Source of the DNA: an uncultured Clostridium sp.
Lineage (GTDB): Bacteria; Bacillota; Clostridia; Clostridiales; Clostridiaceae
Reading direction: 5' to 3'
Assembly: GCA_903789665.1 (NCBI GenBank)
Contig: CAIFEX010000002.1
Coordinates: forward strand, 1 to 64,000
Length of the DNA stretch: 64,000 bases
Below are positions 9,018-17,333 of the stretch, piece by piece. Below the pieces are notes generated by a model. It ran no database searches, was not told the origin of the DNA, and saw only the letters and a list, made by a program, of their open reading frames with translations. The first letter of the stretch is position 1; each line of letters begins with the position of its first letter. The position numbers were made by a program, and so were the translations under genes.

Positions 9018-10043
9018 GTGAAAAGAAACTTAAAAAAAAGTATTTTTTTACTCTGTAGTGTGGCTTTAATTTTGTTGATTGCCGGTGCCCTGTATCATTC
9101 CCTGCAAAGTATAAGGCACCCTTTCAAAATCAGTGAGAAGAAGATAAATTTTCAAGTAAGACAGGGAGAAAAATTGAATCAGGTTGTAGATAATTTGAGC
9201 AGTCTTGGATTGGTGAAGAGTCCATCACTGCTGAAGTGGTATACAGGTAGACATTTTGAAAACAGTTCATTAAAGCCAGGAAGGTATTCTTTTTCCGAAA
9301 ATATAGGCATAAATGATTTTGTACTCTATATGGAAAAAGGCATTAGAGATGACAGACCTGTAGAAATTGTAGTGCCTGAGGGGTATGATGTAGAACAGAT
9401 AGGAAATTTGCTGGAGAAAAAGGGAATAATAAGCAGTTCGAATTTTATAAAAAGCTGCAGGGAATATAAGCTTCCAAGTTTTATAAAGAAAGACTCAAAC
9501 AGAAGATATGCCCTGGAAGGATATTTATTTCCGGATACTTATGATTTTCTCAAGGGCAGCAGCGGAGATTATATAATTAAAGTTATGTTAAATAGATTTT
9601 CCGAAGTTATGGACAAAGTTCAGAAGGATACGGGAAAACAGTTGAGTGCCGAGGAAAAGGATAGAATTATAACTCTGGCTTCTGTAGTTGAAAAAGAAGC
9701 TAAGAAACCTGAAGAAAGAGGGAAGATTGCATCTGTGTTTTACAACAGACTGAACAAGAATATGAAACTTCAGTCCTGCGCTACGGTTTTATACGCACTG
9801 AATGTGCATAAGGATAAAGTATATTATAAGGATCTGCAGGTGGTTTCTCCCTATAATACTTATAAAGTAAATGGACTTCCGGAGGGGCCTATATCAAATC
9901 CGGGTGAAGAGTGCATACTGGCAGCTGTAAAACCCGACAGGACAAATTATATTTATTTTGTTTCTAAAAATGATGGGACTCACTTTTTTACAGACAGCAG
10001 TGAAAAATTTTTAGAAGTTAAGAAAACTACTCAGGGCGAATAG
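9018..10043 (+). CDS. mltG: Endolytic peptidoglycan transglycosylase MltG (YceG-like)
   Basis: MltG cuts nascent glycan strands at the membrane and is thought to set strand length. One N-terminal transmembrane helix (about residues 10-28, ending in LLIAGALYH) precedes a LysM-like segment and the YceG catalytic domain with LEGYLFPDTYDF, the conserved Glu in ASVVEKEAKKPEERG, and NTYKVNGLPEGPISNPG. Length is 341 residues from GTG 9018, which is 9 bases after AGGAAGGG. An in-frame TTG at 9009 touches that site and is less likely. It heads an mltG-trmR-trhP cluster, matching yrrL-yrrM-yrrN/O of Bacillus. Confidence 0.93.
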   Translation: MKRNLKKSIFLLCSVALILLIAGALYHSLQSIRHPFKISEKKINFQVRQGEKLNQVVDNLSSLGLVKSPSLLKWYTGRHFENSSLKPGRYSFSENIGINDFVLYMEKGIRDDRPVEIVVPEGYDVEQIGNLLEKKGIISSSNFIKSCREYKLPSFIKKDSNRRYALEGYLFPDTYDFLKGSSGDYIIKVMLNRFSEVMDKVQKDTGKQLSAEEKDRIITLASVVEKEAKKPEERGKIASVFYNRLNKNMKLQSCATVLYALNVHKDKVYYKDLQVVSPYNTYKVNGLPEGPISNPGEECILAAVKPDRTNYIYFVSKNDGTHFFTDSSEKFLEVKKTTQGE

Positions 10044-10059
10044 GTTTTGGGAGGCAAGA

Positions 10060-10707
10060 ATGAGCGGAGTTGAGCATGAATATATAAAAGATTATATAGT
10101 ATCTCTGATAGGGGATCATGATGGAATACTGAAGGAGATAGAAGAATATGCCTCTGAGAAATCCATACCCATAGTACAGAGGGAGACGGCAAGATTTTTG
10201 GAACTTATGATAAATATAAAAAAGCCCTCCAGAATTCTGGAACTTGGAACTGCTGTTGGCTATTCCGCTATTTTGATGAGCCTCAGTTCTCATAGAAAGA
10301 ACCATGTGATCACTATTGAAAGAGATAAAAACATGGTCAAAATTGCCAGGGAAAATGTAAAAAAATATAATTTGGGGAAGTATATAGATGTCATTGAAGG
10401 AGACTGTTTGGAAATACTCAGAGATATGAGTGAAAGCTTTGATCTTATATTTATCGATGCCGGGAAAGCACATTATAACCATTTTTTACCTTATTGTTTG
10501 AAACTTCTGGATAAAGAAGGCATAATAGTTGCAGACAATGTACTTTTTAGAGGAATGGTGGCTTCTGACGAACTGGTGAAAAGAAGGAAGATAACCATAG
10601 TCAAAAGAATGAGGAAATATTTAAACATGGTATCTGATAATGATGAGTTTATGACTTCGGTTATACCTATGGGTGATGGCATTGCCGTTACCGTGAGGAG
10701 GAATTGA
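10060..10707 (+). CDS. trmR: tRNA 5-hydroxyuridine O-methyltransferase TrmR
   Basis: SAM-dependent O-methyltransferase of 215 residues, with SAM motif I ELGTAVGYSAILM, acidic ERDKNM, and the DLIFIDAGKAHYNH motif of COMT-like class I enzymes. In Bacillus the orthologue (YrrM, TrmR) methylates 5-hydroxyuridine at the wobble position to 5-methoxyuridine. The neighbouring trhP makes that hydroxyuridine, so the two genes form a consecutive pathway here. The assignment to TrmR rather than a generic catechol methyltransferase rests mainly on this synteny. The ATG at 10060 follows GGGAGG. The stop is one base before the trhP start. Confidence 0.87.
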   Translation: MSGVEHEYIKDYIVSLIGDHDGILKEIEEYASEKSIPIVQRETARFLELMINIKKPSRILELGTAVGYSAILMSLSSHRKNHVITIERDKNMVKIARENVKKYNLGKYIDVIEGDCLEILRDMSESFDLIFIDAGKAHYNHFLPYCLKLLDKEGIIVADNVLFRGMVASDELVKRRKITIVKRMRKYLNMVSDNDEFMTSVIPMGDGIAVTVRRN

Positions 10708-10708
10708 T

Positions 10709-11932
10709 ATGAAAAAAAAGCCGGAATTATTGGCACCGGCAGGCAATTTGGAAAAATTGAGAACTGCTGTGGATTTTGGGGCAGATGCAGTTTATCTGGG
10801 AGGAAATAAACTCAATTTAAGGGCCTTTGCAGATAATTTTACAGACAAAGAGCTGGAGGAAGGCTTAAAATATGTTCACGATAGAGGGAAAAAAGCTTTT
10901 GTTACGGTAAATGTATTCCCACACAATGAAGATCTGATTGGTCTGAAAGATTATCTGAGAAAATTATATGAGATGAATGTAGATGGGATAATAGTGTCGG
11001 ATCCAGGCATAATAATGACTGCCAGGGAAATTGTACCGGATTTGGACTTGCATTTGAGCACCCAGAGCAATAATGTTAATTGGATGTCCGCTGTATTCTG
11101 GTATAAACAGGGTATAAAGAGAATAATCCTTGCCAGAGAACTTTCACTTAAGGAAATAAGGGAAATAAGGGAACATTTGCCTGAAGATTGTCAGATAGAA
11201 GTTTTTGTACACGGAGCCATGTGTATGGCCTATTCAGGCAGATGTATGCTTTCAAATTATATGACGGGAAGGGATTCTAACAGGGGAGAGTGTGCCCAGC
11301 CCTGCAGGTATAAATACTATCTTATGGAGGAAAAGAGACCTGGAGAATATTTTCCGGTGTTTGAAGATACAAAGGGGGATTATATATTAAATTCCAGGGA
11401 TCTTTGTATGATAGAACATATTCCGGAATTAGTGAAGGCAGGTATAGATTCATTTAAGATAGAGGGAAGGATGAAAAGCGCATACTATGTGGCTACTGTG
11501 GTTAAAGGTTATAGAAGAGCCTTGGATTCCTATTTTGACAATCCCGACAGGTATGTATTTAAAAGGAAATGGATGGAGGATTTAATGAAGGCCAGTCATA
11601 GGAAATATTATACCGGATTTTATTTCGGTGACAGGGACAGCCAGATTTTTGAAAGTTCATCCTATGTAAGAGATTATGACATAGTAGGGGTTGTTAGAAA
11701 TTATGACGAGAACAGCAGTACTGCAGTTGTAGAACAGAGGAATAAAGTGTACAGCGGAGATAATGTTGAAGTATTGAGTCCGGCAGGTGACAATTTTAAT
11801 GTGTGCCTGAAAAATATGAAAAATGAAGGAGGGGAAAAAATAAAGTCGGCTCCTGCTGCCCAGATGATATTTACTGTATCGGTAGACAGAAAACTGAAAA
11901 AAGGCGATATGCTTATAAAAGCTAAAAAATAA
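10709..11932 (+). CDS. trhP: Peptidase U32 family tRNA uridine hydroxylation protein
   Basis: U32-family protein of 407 residues beginning KPELLAPAGNLEKLRTAVDFG. It contains the family block EVFVHGAMCMAYSGRCMLS and the Cys-bearing RGECAQPCRYKY, which in the related RlhA/TrhP enzymes is associated with an Fe-S site and prephenate-dependent hydroxylation. TrhP makes 5-hydroxyuridine at tRNA position 34. Bacillus has two adjacent paralogues (yrrN, yrrO). Only one is present here, and its length and the FKIEGRMKS motif fit the larger one. Older annotations call this family collagenase-like protease. ATG 10709 comes directly after trmR, with its ribosome site inside trmR. Confidence 0.88.
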   Translation: MKKKPELLAPAGNLEKLRTAVDFGADAVYLGGNKLNLRAFADNFTDKELEEGLKYVHDRGKKAFVTVNVFPHNEDLIGLKDYLRKLYEMNVDGIIVSDPGIIMTAREIVPDLDLHLSTQSNNVNWMSAVFWYKQGIKRIILARELSLKEIREIREHLPEDCQIEVFVHGAMCMAYSGRCMLSNYMTGRDSNRGECAQPCRYKYYLMEEKRPGEYFPVFEDTKGDYILNSRDLCMIEHIPELVKAGIDSFKIEGRMKSAYYVATVVKGYRRALDSYFDNPDRYVFKRKWMEDLMKASHRKYYTGFYFGDRDSQIFESSSYVRDYDIVGVVRNYDENSSTAVVEQRNKVYSGDNVEVLSPAGDNFNVCLKNMKNEGGEKIKSAPAAQMIFTVSVDRKLKKGDMLIKAKK

Positions 11933-12010
11933 TTTGCTGTGTGGTGGAATTGGGCAAATGAATAAAATACCTTATTTTGGATAGAAATTAATCTAGATGA
12001 GGTGTTTTTT

Positions 12011-13672
12011 ATGTTGAAAATAAATAGATTCGTAATACACAGGAGGCAGTGTATTTTATTTTTTACAATTGCTTTGATATTTTCACTGCTGTATTTTAAA
12101 ATAATAGGACTTCAGTATTTTGGAAGTGATAAATTGGGTGTGATGGCGGACTCACAGTATTCTTACAAAGAGGATTTAACCGATGCCGATTATATACTGT
12201 ATGACTGCCGTGGAAAACAGCTTATGGATTACGATAAAAAATATTATGTAGTCATATCGCCGGAAGTATTTTTAAAGGACAATGAGAATGTGGATTCGGA
12301 AAAAATGCTCACTTTGGTTTATACTCTCAGAAATTATAATAGTGACTATGATTTGTCTAAGACAGGAATATTGAGCAGCAGCAAGAAATTGTATTATGAG
12401 GTGGATATAAATACCTATAACAAACTCAGGAATATCAGCGGAATAAATGGAGTCTATACTTATGCTTATTCTCCTTTGAAGAAGTCCGGTGCCTGGAGTG
12501 TGGAAAACCTGCTTCAAAATTACAAGAGGAGTGAAGACAACCAGGTTAAAAGTAAAAATTCTTTAGAAATGCAGATATATCAAAAGACAAAAGAAAATGA
12601 AAAACCTCAAGTTGTATTTGAAAGAGACGTAGATGGAAAGATAATTAGTAAAAAGGTCCATTATCCTGAAAATAACGTAAATGTGCGGTTGACTGTTGAT
12701 AAAAATATAGAAAACAGGATAAAGAATATATTAAATAGCAGTGAAAATAAGAATTTCAGTCAAATAGGGGTGATTTTGACGGAAGCGGACACGGGAAAGA
12801 TAAAAGCTCTTGTTCAGAAAGATGACAGCAAGCCCAATGTGAATATAGGTGTTGCCACTAATCACGGCTTTTTTCCAGGTTCCATATTTAAGGTCATAGT
12901 GGAAGAGGCAGGTCTGGACAATGGAATTATAAATGTAAATGATAAATTTACCTGTAAAGGATTATATGAAGAGGATAATGAGGTACATGGCAGCGTGACC
13001 CCAGGCGAAGCTCTTACCATATCCTGCAATGATGCATTTGCCCAGATAGGAAATAAAGTTGGTTTTAATAATTTCTATGACAATGCAAAGAAGCAGGGAC
13101 TGTTTCAAAAGGTTTTGAATCTAGATGAAGAGAAGTCGGGACTATTTGAAGTAAAAAATCCAAGTTATGCAGACGGAAGCCTGTCTCTTGCAGCCATAGG
13201 TCAAAATATCAGAATAACTCCTCTTGAGGCTGTCAGCATACCAAATACAGTGGCAAACGGCGGGGTATATGTAAAACCGTATATACTGGATGCTTATGTA
13301 GACGATAAAAATAGTACAATAGAAAAATTAAATACCACGAACAGTTCTGTTATAAAAAAATCTACAGCCGAGGAAATGAAAAGCCAGATGATAAATGTAG
13401 TGAAAAATGGTACTGGAAAATCTGCTTATATAGATGGCATGGAAATTGGCGGAAAAACCGGGAGCACTCAGAGAATAGAATTGACAGGCAAGGGCAGGAC
13501 TGCAGAGGAGCATTCAGATGGATGGTTTGTGGGCTTTTTCAACTATAATGGCAGATACTATTCTATGGTTGTATTTGTCAAGGATATAGATAAAAACAAT
13601 GAAAGTGGTGGAAATACTGCAGCCCCGATTTTTAGAAATATAGTTTTGAATGTACGGCAATATCTAAATTAA
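12011..13672 (+). CDS. Class B penicillin-binding protein (transpeptidase)
   Basis: D,D-transpeptidase that cross-links peptidoglycan. It has an N-terminal membrane anchor (FFTIALIFSLLYFKIIGL) and a divergent non-penicillin-binding region. The complete transpeptidase domain has SIFK at 291-294 (acylated serine), SCN at 338-340 and KTGS at 482-485. At 553 residues it is shorter than SpoVD-type PBPs and has no PASTA repeats. The ATG at 12011 follows GAGGTG with 7 bases between. A GTG at 12002 is in frame but overlaps that site. It lies between trhP and sigK. A role in cell division, elongation or sporulation cannot be told from sequence. Confidence 0.9.
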   Translation: MLKINRFVIHRRQCILFFTIALIFSLLYFKIIGLQYFGSDKLGVMADSQYSYKEDLTDADYILYDCRGKQLMDYDKKYYVVISPEVFLKDNENVDSEKMLTLVYTLRNYNSDYDLSKTGILSSSKKLYYEVDINTYNKLRNISGINGVYTYAYSPLKKSGAWSVENLLQNYKRSEDNQVKSKNSLEMQIYQKTKENEKPQVVFERDVDGKIISKKVHYPENNVNVRLTVDKNIENRIKNILNSSENKNFSQIGVILTEADTGKIKALVQKDDSKPNVNIGVATNHGFFPGSIFKVIVEEAGLDNGIINVNDKFTCKGLYEEDNEVHGSVTPGEALTISCNDAFAQIGNKVGFNNFYDNAKKQGLFQKVLNLDEEKSGLFEVKNPSYADGSLSLAAIGQNIRITPLEAVSIPNTVANGGVYVKPYILDAYVDDKNSTIEKLNTTNSSVIKKSTAEEMKSQMINVVKNGTGKSAYIDGMEIGGKTGSTQRIELTGKGRTAEEHSDGWFVGFFNYNGRYYSMVVFVKDIDKNNESGGNTAAPIFRNIVLNVRQYLN

Positions 13673-13688
13673 ATTTATTTATATATGC

Positions 13689-13716
13689 ACTTTTTGAAAA
13701 AACTCCTCATAGTATA
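13689..13716 (+). promoter_or_regulatory. SigK-like promoter of sigK
   Basis: AC at 13689-13690, a 17-base spacer and CATAGTATA at 13708-13716 fit the SigK consensus (AC, 16-17 bases, CATAnnnTA). The -10 also resembles that of SigE promoters, but no ATATT-type -35 lies 14 bases upstream. Transcription would begin about 20 bases before the GTG start of sigK. Confidence 0.4.
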
Positions 13717-13745
13717 TTAATAAGCACTATTAGGAGGAGCAGCCG

Positions 13746-14447
13746 GTGTTTATAACAAATTACTTGTTAGATATTATTGGAAATGTCATATTTATGACAG
13801 CCTATGTTACAAATAATAACTCATTTCCACAACCTCTAAGTGACGATGAAGAAGCATATTATTTAAAGAAACTAAAGGGAGGAGATCTACTTGCTAAAAG
13901 TATTTTAGTGGAGAGAAATTTGAGGCTGGTGGCACATATTGTAAAAAAATATTCCTATCCAGGTAAAGAAGTGGATGACTTGATCTCTATTGGAACTGTG
14001 GGGCTTATCAAAGCCATAGATTCTTTTGATACATCCAAGGGGACTAGGTTGGCAACATATGCGGCAAAATGTATAGAAAACGAAATATTAATGCTTATAA
14101 GAAATAATAAGAAAATTAGAAACGAAGTGTATTTGCAGGACCCAATAGGTGTGGATAAAGAGGGAAATGAAATATCCCTTATGGATGTACTGGGTAGTGA
14201 TGAGAATTCTATAATTGAAATCGTAGAACAAAAAATACAGGTGAAAAAGCTATACTCTAAAATAAATACGTGTTTATCCCAGAGGGAAAAAAGTGTTGTG
14301 GAGATGAGGTATGGGCTTTTGGAGGGAAGACCGAGAACTCAGAGGGAAATAGCAAAAATACTGGGTATATCCAGATCCTATGTGTCCAGGATTGAAAAAA
14401 AAGCATTAAAAAAATTGTACAGGGAGTTAAATTATTGGGCAAAATGA
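13746..14447 (+). CDS. sigK: Sporulation sigma factor SigK (mother cell, late)
   Basis: Sigma-70 family factor of 233 residues for late mother-cell genes. It has an N-terminal pro-sequence of about 20 residues (NYLLDIIGNVIFMTAYV), a SigK-type start of the mature part (NNNSFPQPLSDDEE), region 2 with VERNLRLVAHIVKKY and GTVGLIKAIDSF, and region 4 with RTQREIAKILGISRSYVSRIEKKA. It is one continuous frame, so there is no skin-type insertion of the kind that splits sigK in B. subtilis. The start is GTG 13746 after AGGAGGAG. The upstream SigK-like promoter would give positive feedback. Confidence 0.95.
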   Translation: MFITNYLLDIIGNVIFMTAYVTNNNSFPQPLSDDEEAYYLKKLKGGDLLAKSILVERNLRLVAHIVKKYSYPGKEVDDLISIGTVGLIKAIDSFDTSKGTRLATYAAKCIENEILMLIRNNKKIRNEVYLQDPIGVDKEGNEISLMDVLGSDENSIIEIVEQKIQVKKLYSKINTCLSQREKSVVEMRYGLLEGRPRTQREIAKILGISRSYVSRIEKKALKKLYRELNYWAK

Positions 14448-14477
14448 TTTTATATTGTACTTAAAGTAAATGTTAGA

Positions 14478-14520
14478 TAAATTCCATGCTGTATATCATC
14501 CGGTATGAACATGGAATTTA
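14478..14520 (+). terminator. Hairpin after sigK (probable terminator)
   Basis: TAAATTCCATG (14478-14488) pairs perfectly with CATGGAATTTA (14510-14520) across a 21-base loop. The following bases are T/A-rich but not a clean T run, so termination efficiency is uncertain. Confidence 0.55.
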
Positions 14521-14674
14521 TAATATTTTATTATGCAGTTTACCTATAAAGTATAAATAATACATAACGATTATAGATGAGGAGAGATTTGCATAAAACG
14601 TTTATTCTTATTTTAGATATTATTTAGAAGATAAGTGATTTTTGGAGTAAATGTTTTAGAAAGGGGAGCGTAAA

Positions 14675-15730
14675 ATGATAGCGTTAAAGGAGCTATTGAA
14701 AAAAACTATGGAAAAAAATGCATCAGACTTGCACCTGACAGTTGGAGCACCTCCTGTAATAAGGGTAAACGGTGAACTCAAAAAATTAGGAAGTGAAAAA
14801 TTACAGCCGGCGGATACTGAACGGTTTTCCAGAGAAATACTGGGAAAAGATTATGAGAGATATAACAGAGTTGGTGAAGTTGACATTTCTTTTTCTGTAT
14901 CAGGCCTTGGAAGATTCAGGGTGAATTTGTTTAAACAGCGGGGGAGCTGTGCTATTGCAATAAGGGTTATAGGTTTAAAGATTCCAACCTTGAGTGAGCT
15001 GAAATTTCCGTCTGTAGTAAAAAAACTTTTAAATTATAAAAAAGGTTTGATTCTAGTGACGGGTTCTACGGGATCCGGGAAAAGTACTACCCTGGCGGCT
15101 ATGATAAATGAGATAAATTCCAGCAGAGCTGCACATATAATTACTCTTGAAGATCCAATAGAATATTTACATAAACATAACAAGTCCATAATAAGTCAAA
15201 GGGAAATAGGGAAAGATTCCCTGAGCTATGCAAATGCACTGAAGTCAGTGCTTAGGGAAGATCCAGACGTGATTTTGGTAGGTGAGATGAGAGATCTTGA
15301 AACAATATCCACTACCCTCATTGCAGCTGAAACGGGACATCTGGTATTTTCTACTTTACATACTATAGGTGCTGCAAAAACCATAGATAGAATTGTAGAT
15401 GTATTTCCACCTTACCAGCAGCAGCAGGTGAAAATACAACTTGCGGCTGTATTAAAAGGTATAATGTGTCAGCAGCTTATACCCAAGGTAAGTGGAGAAG
15501 GCAGGGTAGCGGCAGTTGAAATTATGATTGCAACTGCCGCTATAAAGAATATGATAAGGGAAGGGAAGACTAACCAAATAGAATCATCGATGCAGACGGG
15601 TTCAAAATATGGGATGAAAACTATGGATATGTCACTGGCGGAGCTTTACAGGAAAGGCTGTATCTCTTATGAATCTGCAATGGATTATGCTGTTGACAAT
15701 AATATGCTTACTAGAATAATTTCTCTATAA
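14675..15730 (+). CDS. pilT: Type IV pilus retraction ATPase PilT
   Basis: GspE/PilT family secretion ATPase, 351 residues, the usual PilT length. The N-terminal part holds NASDLHLTVGAPPVIRVNG. The nucleotide-binding domain has Walker A GSTGSGKSTT, the Asp box ITLEDPIEYLH, Walker B VILVGEMRDLETI and the His box TGHLVFSTLHT. The PilT hallmark AIRVIGLKIPTL-like segment and the C-terminal GMKTMDMSL block separate it from PilB. PilT depolymerises pili for twitching. No pilin, pilB or pilC is nearby, so its partners must be elsewhere. The ATG at 14675 follows AAGGGGAG. Confidence 0.94.
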   Translation: MIALKELLKKTMEKNASDLHLTVGAPPVIRVNGELKKLGSEKLQPADTERFSREILGKDYERYNRVGEVDISFSVSGLGRFRVNLFKQRGSCAIAIRVIGLKIPTLSELKFPSVVKKLLNYKKGLILVTGSTGSGKSTTLAAMINEINSSRAAHIITLEDPIEYLHKHNKSIISQREIGKDSLSYANALKSVLREDPDVILVGEMRDLETISTTLIAAETGHLVFSTLHTIGAAKTIDRIVDVFPPYQQQQVKIQLAAVLKGIMCQQLIPKVSGEGRVAAVEIMIATAAIKNMIREGKTNQIESSMQTGSKYGMKTMDMSLAELYRKGCISYESAMDYAVDNNMLTRIISL

Positions 15731-15739
15731 AATAAAGTG

Positions 15740-15772
15740 AAAAGAGATAGGATTTGAAATTCTGTCTCTTTT
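15740..15772 (+). terminator. Terminator after pilT
   Basis: A 13-bp stem with two G-U pairs (AAAAGAGATAGGA at 15740-15752 with TTCTGTCTCTTTT at 15760-15772) has a 7-base loop. The T stretch lies within the 3' arm. Confidence 0.6.
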
Positions 15773-15800
15773 GCTGTATATTATTTTAGGCTTTATTGCA

Positions 15801-15837
15801 AATTACTATAGTAATTAGATTTTAGTTGTGCTAAAAT
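15801..15837 (+). promoter_or_regulatory. Palindrome and extended -10 promoter before the glycosyltransferase gene
   Basis: AATTACTATAGTAATT at 15801-15816 is a perfect 16-bp palindrome. Fifteen bases on, TGcTAAAAT (15829-15837) is an extended -10 element. The palindrome covers the place where the -35 would be (about 15809-15814), a classic operator position. No regulator can be named. Confidence 0.4.
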
Positions 15838-15860
15838 AACCTTAAATTAGGGGGATTGAA

Positions 15861-17135
15861 ATGAGCATTTTTAAGGATATAATTCGTTATACTTCTTGTA
15901 TTTTAACTTACACGGTTTATATAATAACGATATATTATTTATGCGTATCATTTTTTGGTATAGTTAGGAAAAAAAGTTCTGGAGAAGTAGAGCCAAAGAG
16001 AAGTTTTGCACTGATTATAGCGGCCCATAATGAAGAGATTGTGATTGAGGATATTATAGAGAGCCTAAAAGATCTGGATTACCCTAAAAAATTATATGAT
16101 ATTTTTGTAATTGCCGATAATTGTACTGATAAAACTGCGTTGAAAGCCAGGAAAAAGGGTGCATTTGTTTATGAGAGAAACAGTGTGGGAAGGCGCGGCA
16201 AAGGGTATGCACTGGAGTGGATGTTCAATAAGATATTCAAAATGAAGAAAAAATATGACGATATAGCTATATTTGATGCAGACAATATTGTGGATAAGAA
16301 TTTTTTGAAAGAGATGAATAAAAAACTTCACCAGGGATACAAAGTTGTTCAGGGGTATTTGGACAGCAAGAATCCCAATGACACGTGGATTACAGGAAGT
16401 TATTCCATAGCATTTTGGTCCAATAACAGAATGTTTCAGCTGGCCAGAAGTAATTTAGGATTATCAGCCCAATTGGGTGGAACAGGTTTTGCAGTGGATA
16501 CTGATATTTTAAAAAAACTTGGCTGGGGAGCAACCTGTCTGACAGAAGATCTGGAATTTACCTGTAAGCTCATACTGCATGGATATAAGGTGGGATGGGC
16601 TCATGATGCCGTAGTATATGATGAAAAACCCCTTACGCTTCTTCAATCTTGGGATCAGAGAAAGAGGTGGATGCAGGGATTTACGGATGTATCAAGCAGG
16701 TATTTTTTTAAACTTGTAAAAAAATCAATAAAAAACTGCAACTTTTTATTAATGGACTGTGCCCTTTATAGCATTCAGCCCATAATAGCTGTGCTTATAG
16801 GATTTTCAGCTATAAGCGGTGGAGTTCAGCAAATCATGAAGGCATTTAATTTGATATCTAATTTCAATACAGTTGTATATTCTATTAATTTTAATTTGTT
16901 AACTGTATTGATGATACTATTTTCAATACTACAATTTGTTTATACTCCTTTTGTTTTGATCTTGGAGAAGAAATTGGATTTTAAAATTTTTATATATTAC
17001 ATATTTTATCCGATATATGCCATTACGTGGTTTCCAATTTCACTTTTGGGTATCATAAGTAAAAATAATAAAGAATGGCACCATACCATTCACAGCCGAA
17101 GTATAAAGATAAAGGATTTAGAAAAGGCCAATTGA
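15861..17135 (+). CDS. Membrane-bound family 2 glycosyltransferase
   Basis: Processive-type GT2 of 424 residues. An N-terminal membrane helix (TYTVYIITIYYLCVSFFGIV) leads into the catalytic domain with ALIIAAHNEE, the UDP-sugar-binding VIADNCTDKT, the metal-binding DADN, a TEDLEF acceptor motif and QRKRW (QxxRW), as in cellulose/chitin/hyaluronan synthase relatives. At least three C-terminal membrane helices follow. The sugar and acceptor are unknown. A membrane or exported glycan is likely. It appears to be transcribed alone, between terminators on both sides. The ATG at 15861 follows TTAGGGGG. Confidence 0.88.
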   Translation: MSIFKDIIRYTSCILTYTVYIITIYYLCVSFFGIVRKKSSGEVEPKRSFALIIAAHNEEIVIEDIIESLKDLDYPKKLYDIFVIADNCTDKTALKARKKGAFVYERNSVGRRGKGYALEWMFNKIFKMKKKYDDIAIFDADNIVDKNFLKEMNKKLHQGYKVVQGYLDSKNPNDTWITGSYSIAFWSNNRMFQLARSNLGLSAQLGGTGFAVDTDILKKLGWGATCLTEDLEFTCKLILHGYKVGWAHDAVVYDEKPLTLLQSWDQRKRWMQGFTDVSSRYFFKLVKKSIKNCNFLLMDCALYSIQPIIAVLIGFSAISGGVQQIMKAFNLISNFNTVVYSINFNLLTVLMILFSILQFVYTPFVLILEKKLDFKIFIYYIFYPIYAITWFPISLLGIISKNNKEWHHTIHSRSIKIKDLEKAN

Positions 17136-17155
17136 ATTATGAAGCAAATTTTATC

Positions 17156-17190
17156 AAGGAAAAGGATTGTAAATCTTTTCCTTTTATTTT
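17156..17190 (+). terminator. Terminator after the glycosyltransferase gene
   Basis: AAGGAAAAGGAT (17156-17167) pairs with ATCTTTTCCTT (17173-17183), with one bulged G and a 5-base loop, and TTTATTTT follows. Confidence 0.75.
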
Positions 17191-17229
17191 ATGTTATAGA
17201 AAGAATAGATGAACATTATTTAATTGCAT

Positions 17230-17257
17230 TTGAGATTTTATTTAAATGTGATAAAAT
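17230..17257 (+). promoter_or_regulatory. Promoter of ftsA-ftsZ
   Basis: TTGAGA (17230-17235), a 16-base spacer and TGaTAAAAT with the hexamer at 17252-17257. The -10 is extended by TG. It lies 77 bases before the ftsA start. Confidence 0.6.
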
Positions 17258-17333
17258 ATAAGAGGAAAATTAGACTTTTTGTTGAATATATATTTTTGAT
17301 GGTTCTCTTTATGCAAAGGAGGGAAATATTTTA

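Noticed and set aside
13703-13736. Inverted repeat that could hide the sigK ribosome site (CTCCTCATAGT with ACTATTAGGAG).
   Set aside because: The left arm overlaps the proposed SigK -10 and would lie upstream of the transcript start, so the RNA hairpin would not form unless a promoter further upstream is used.
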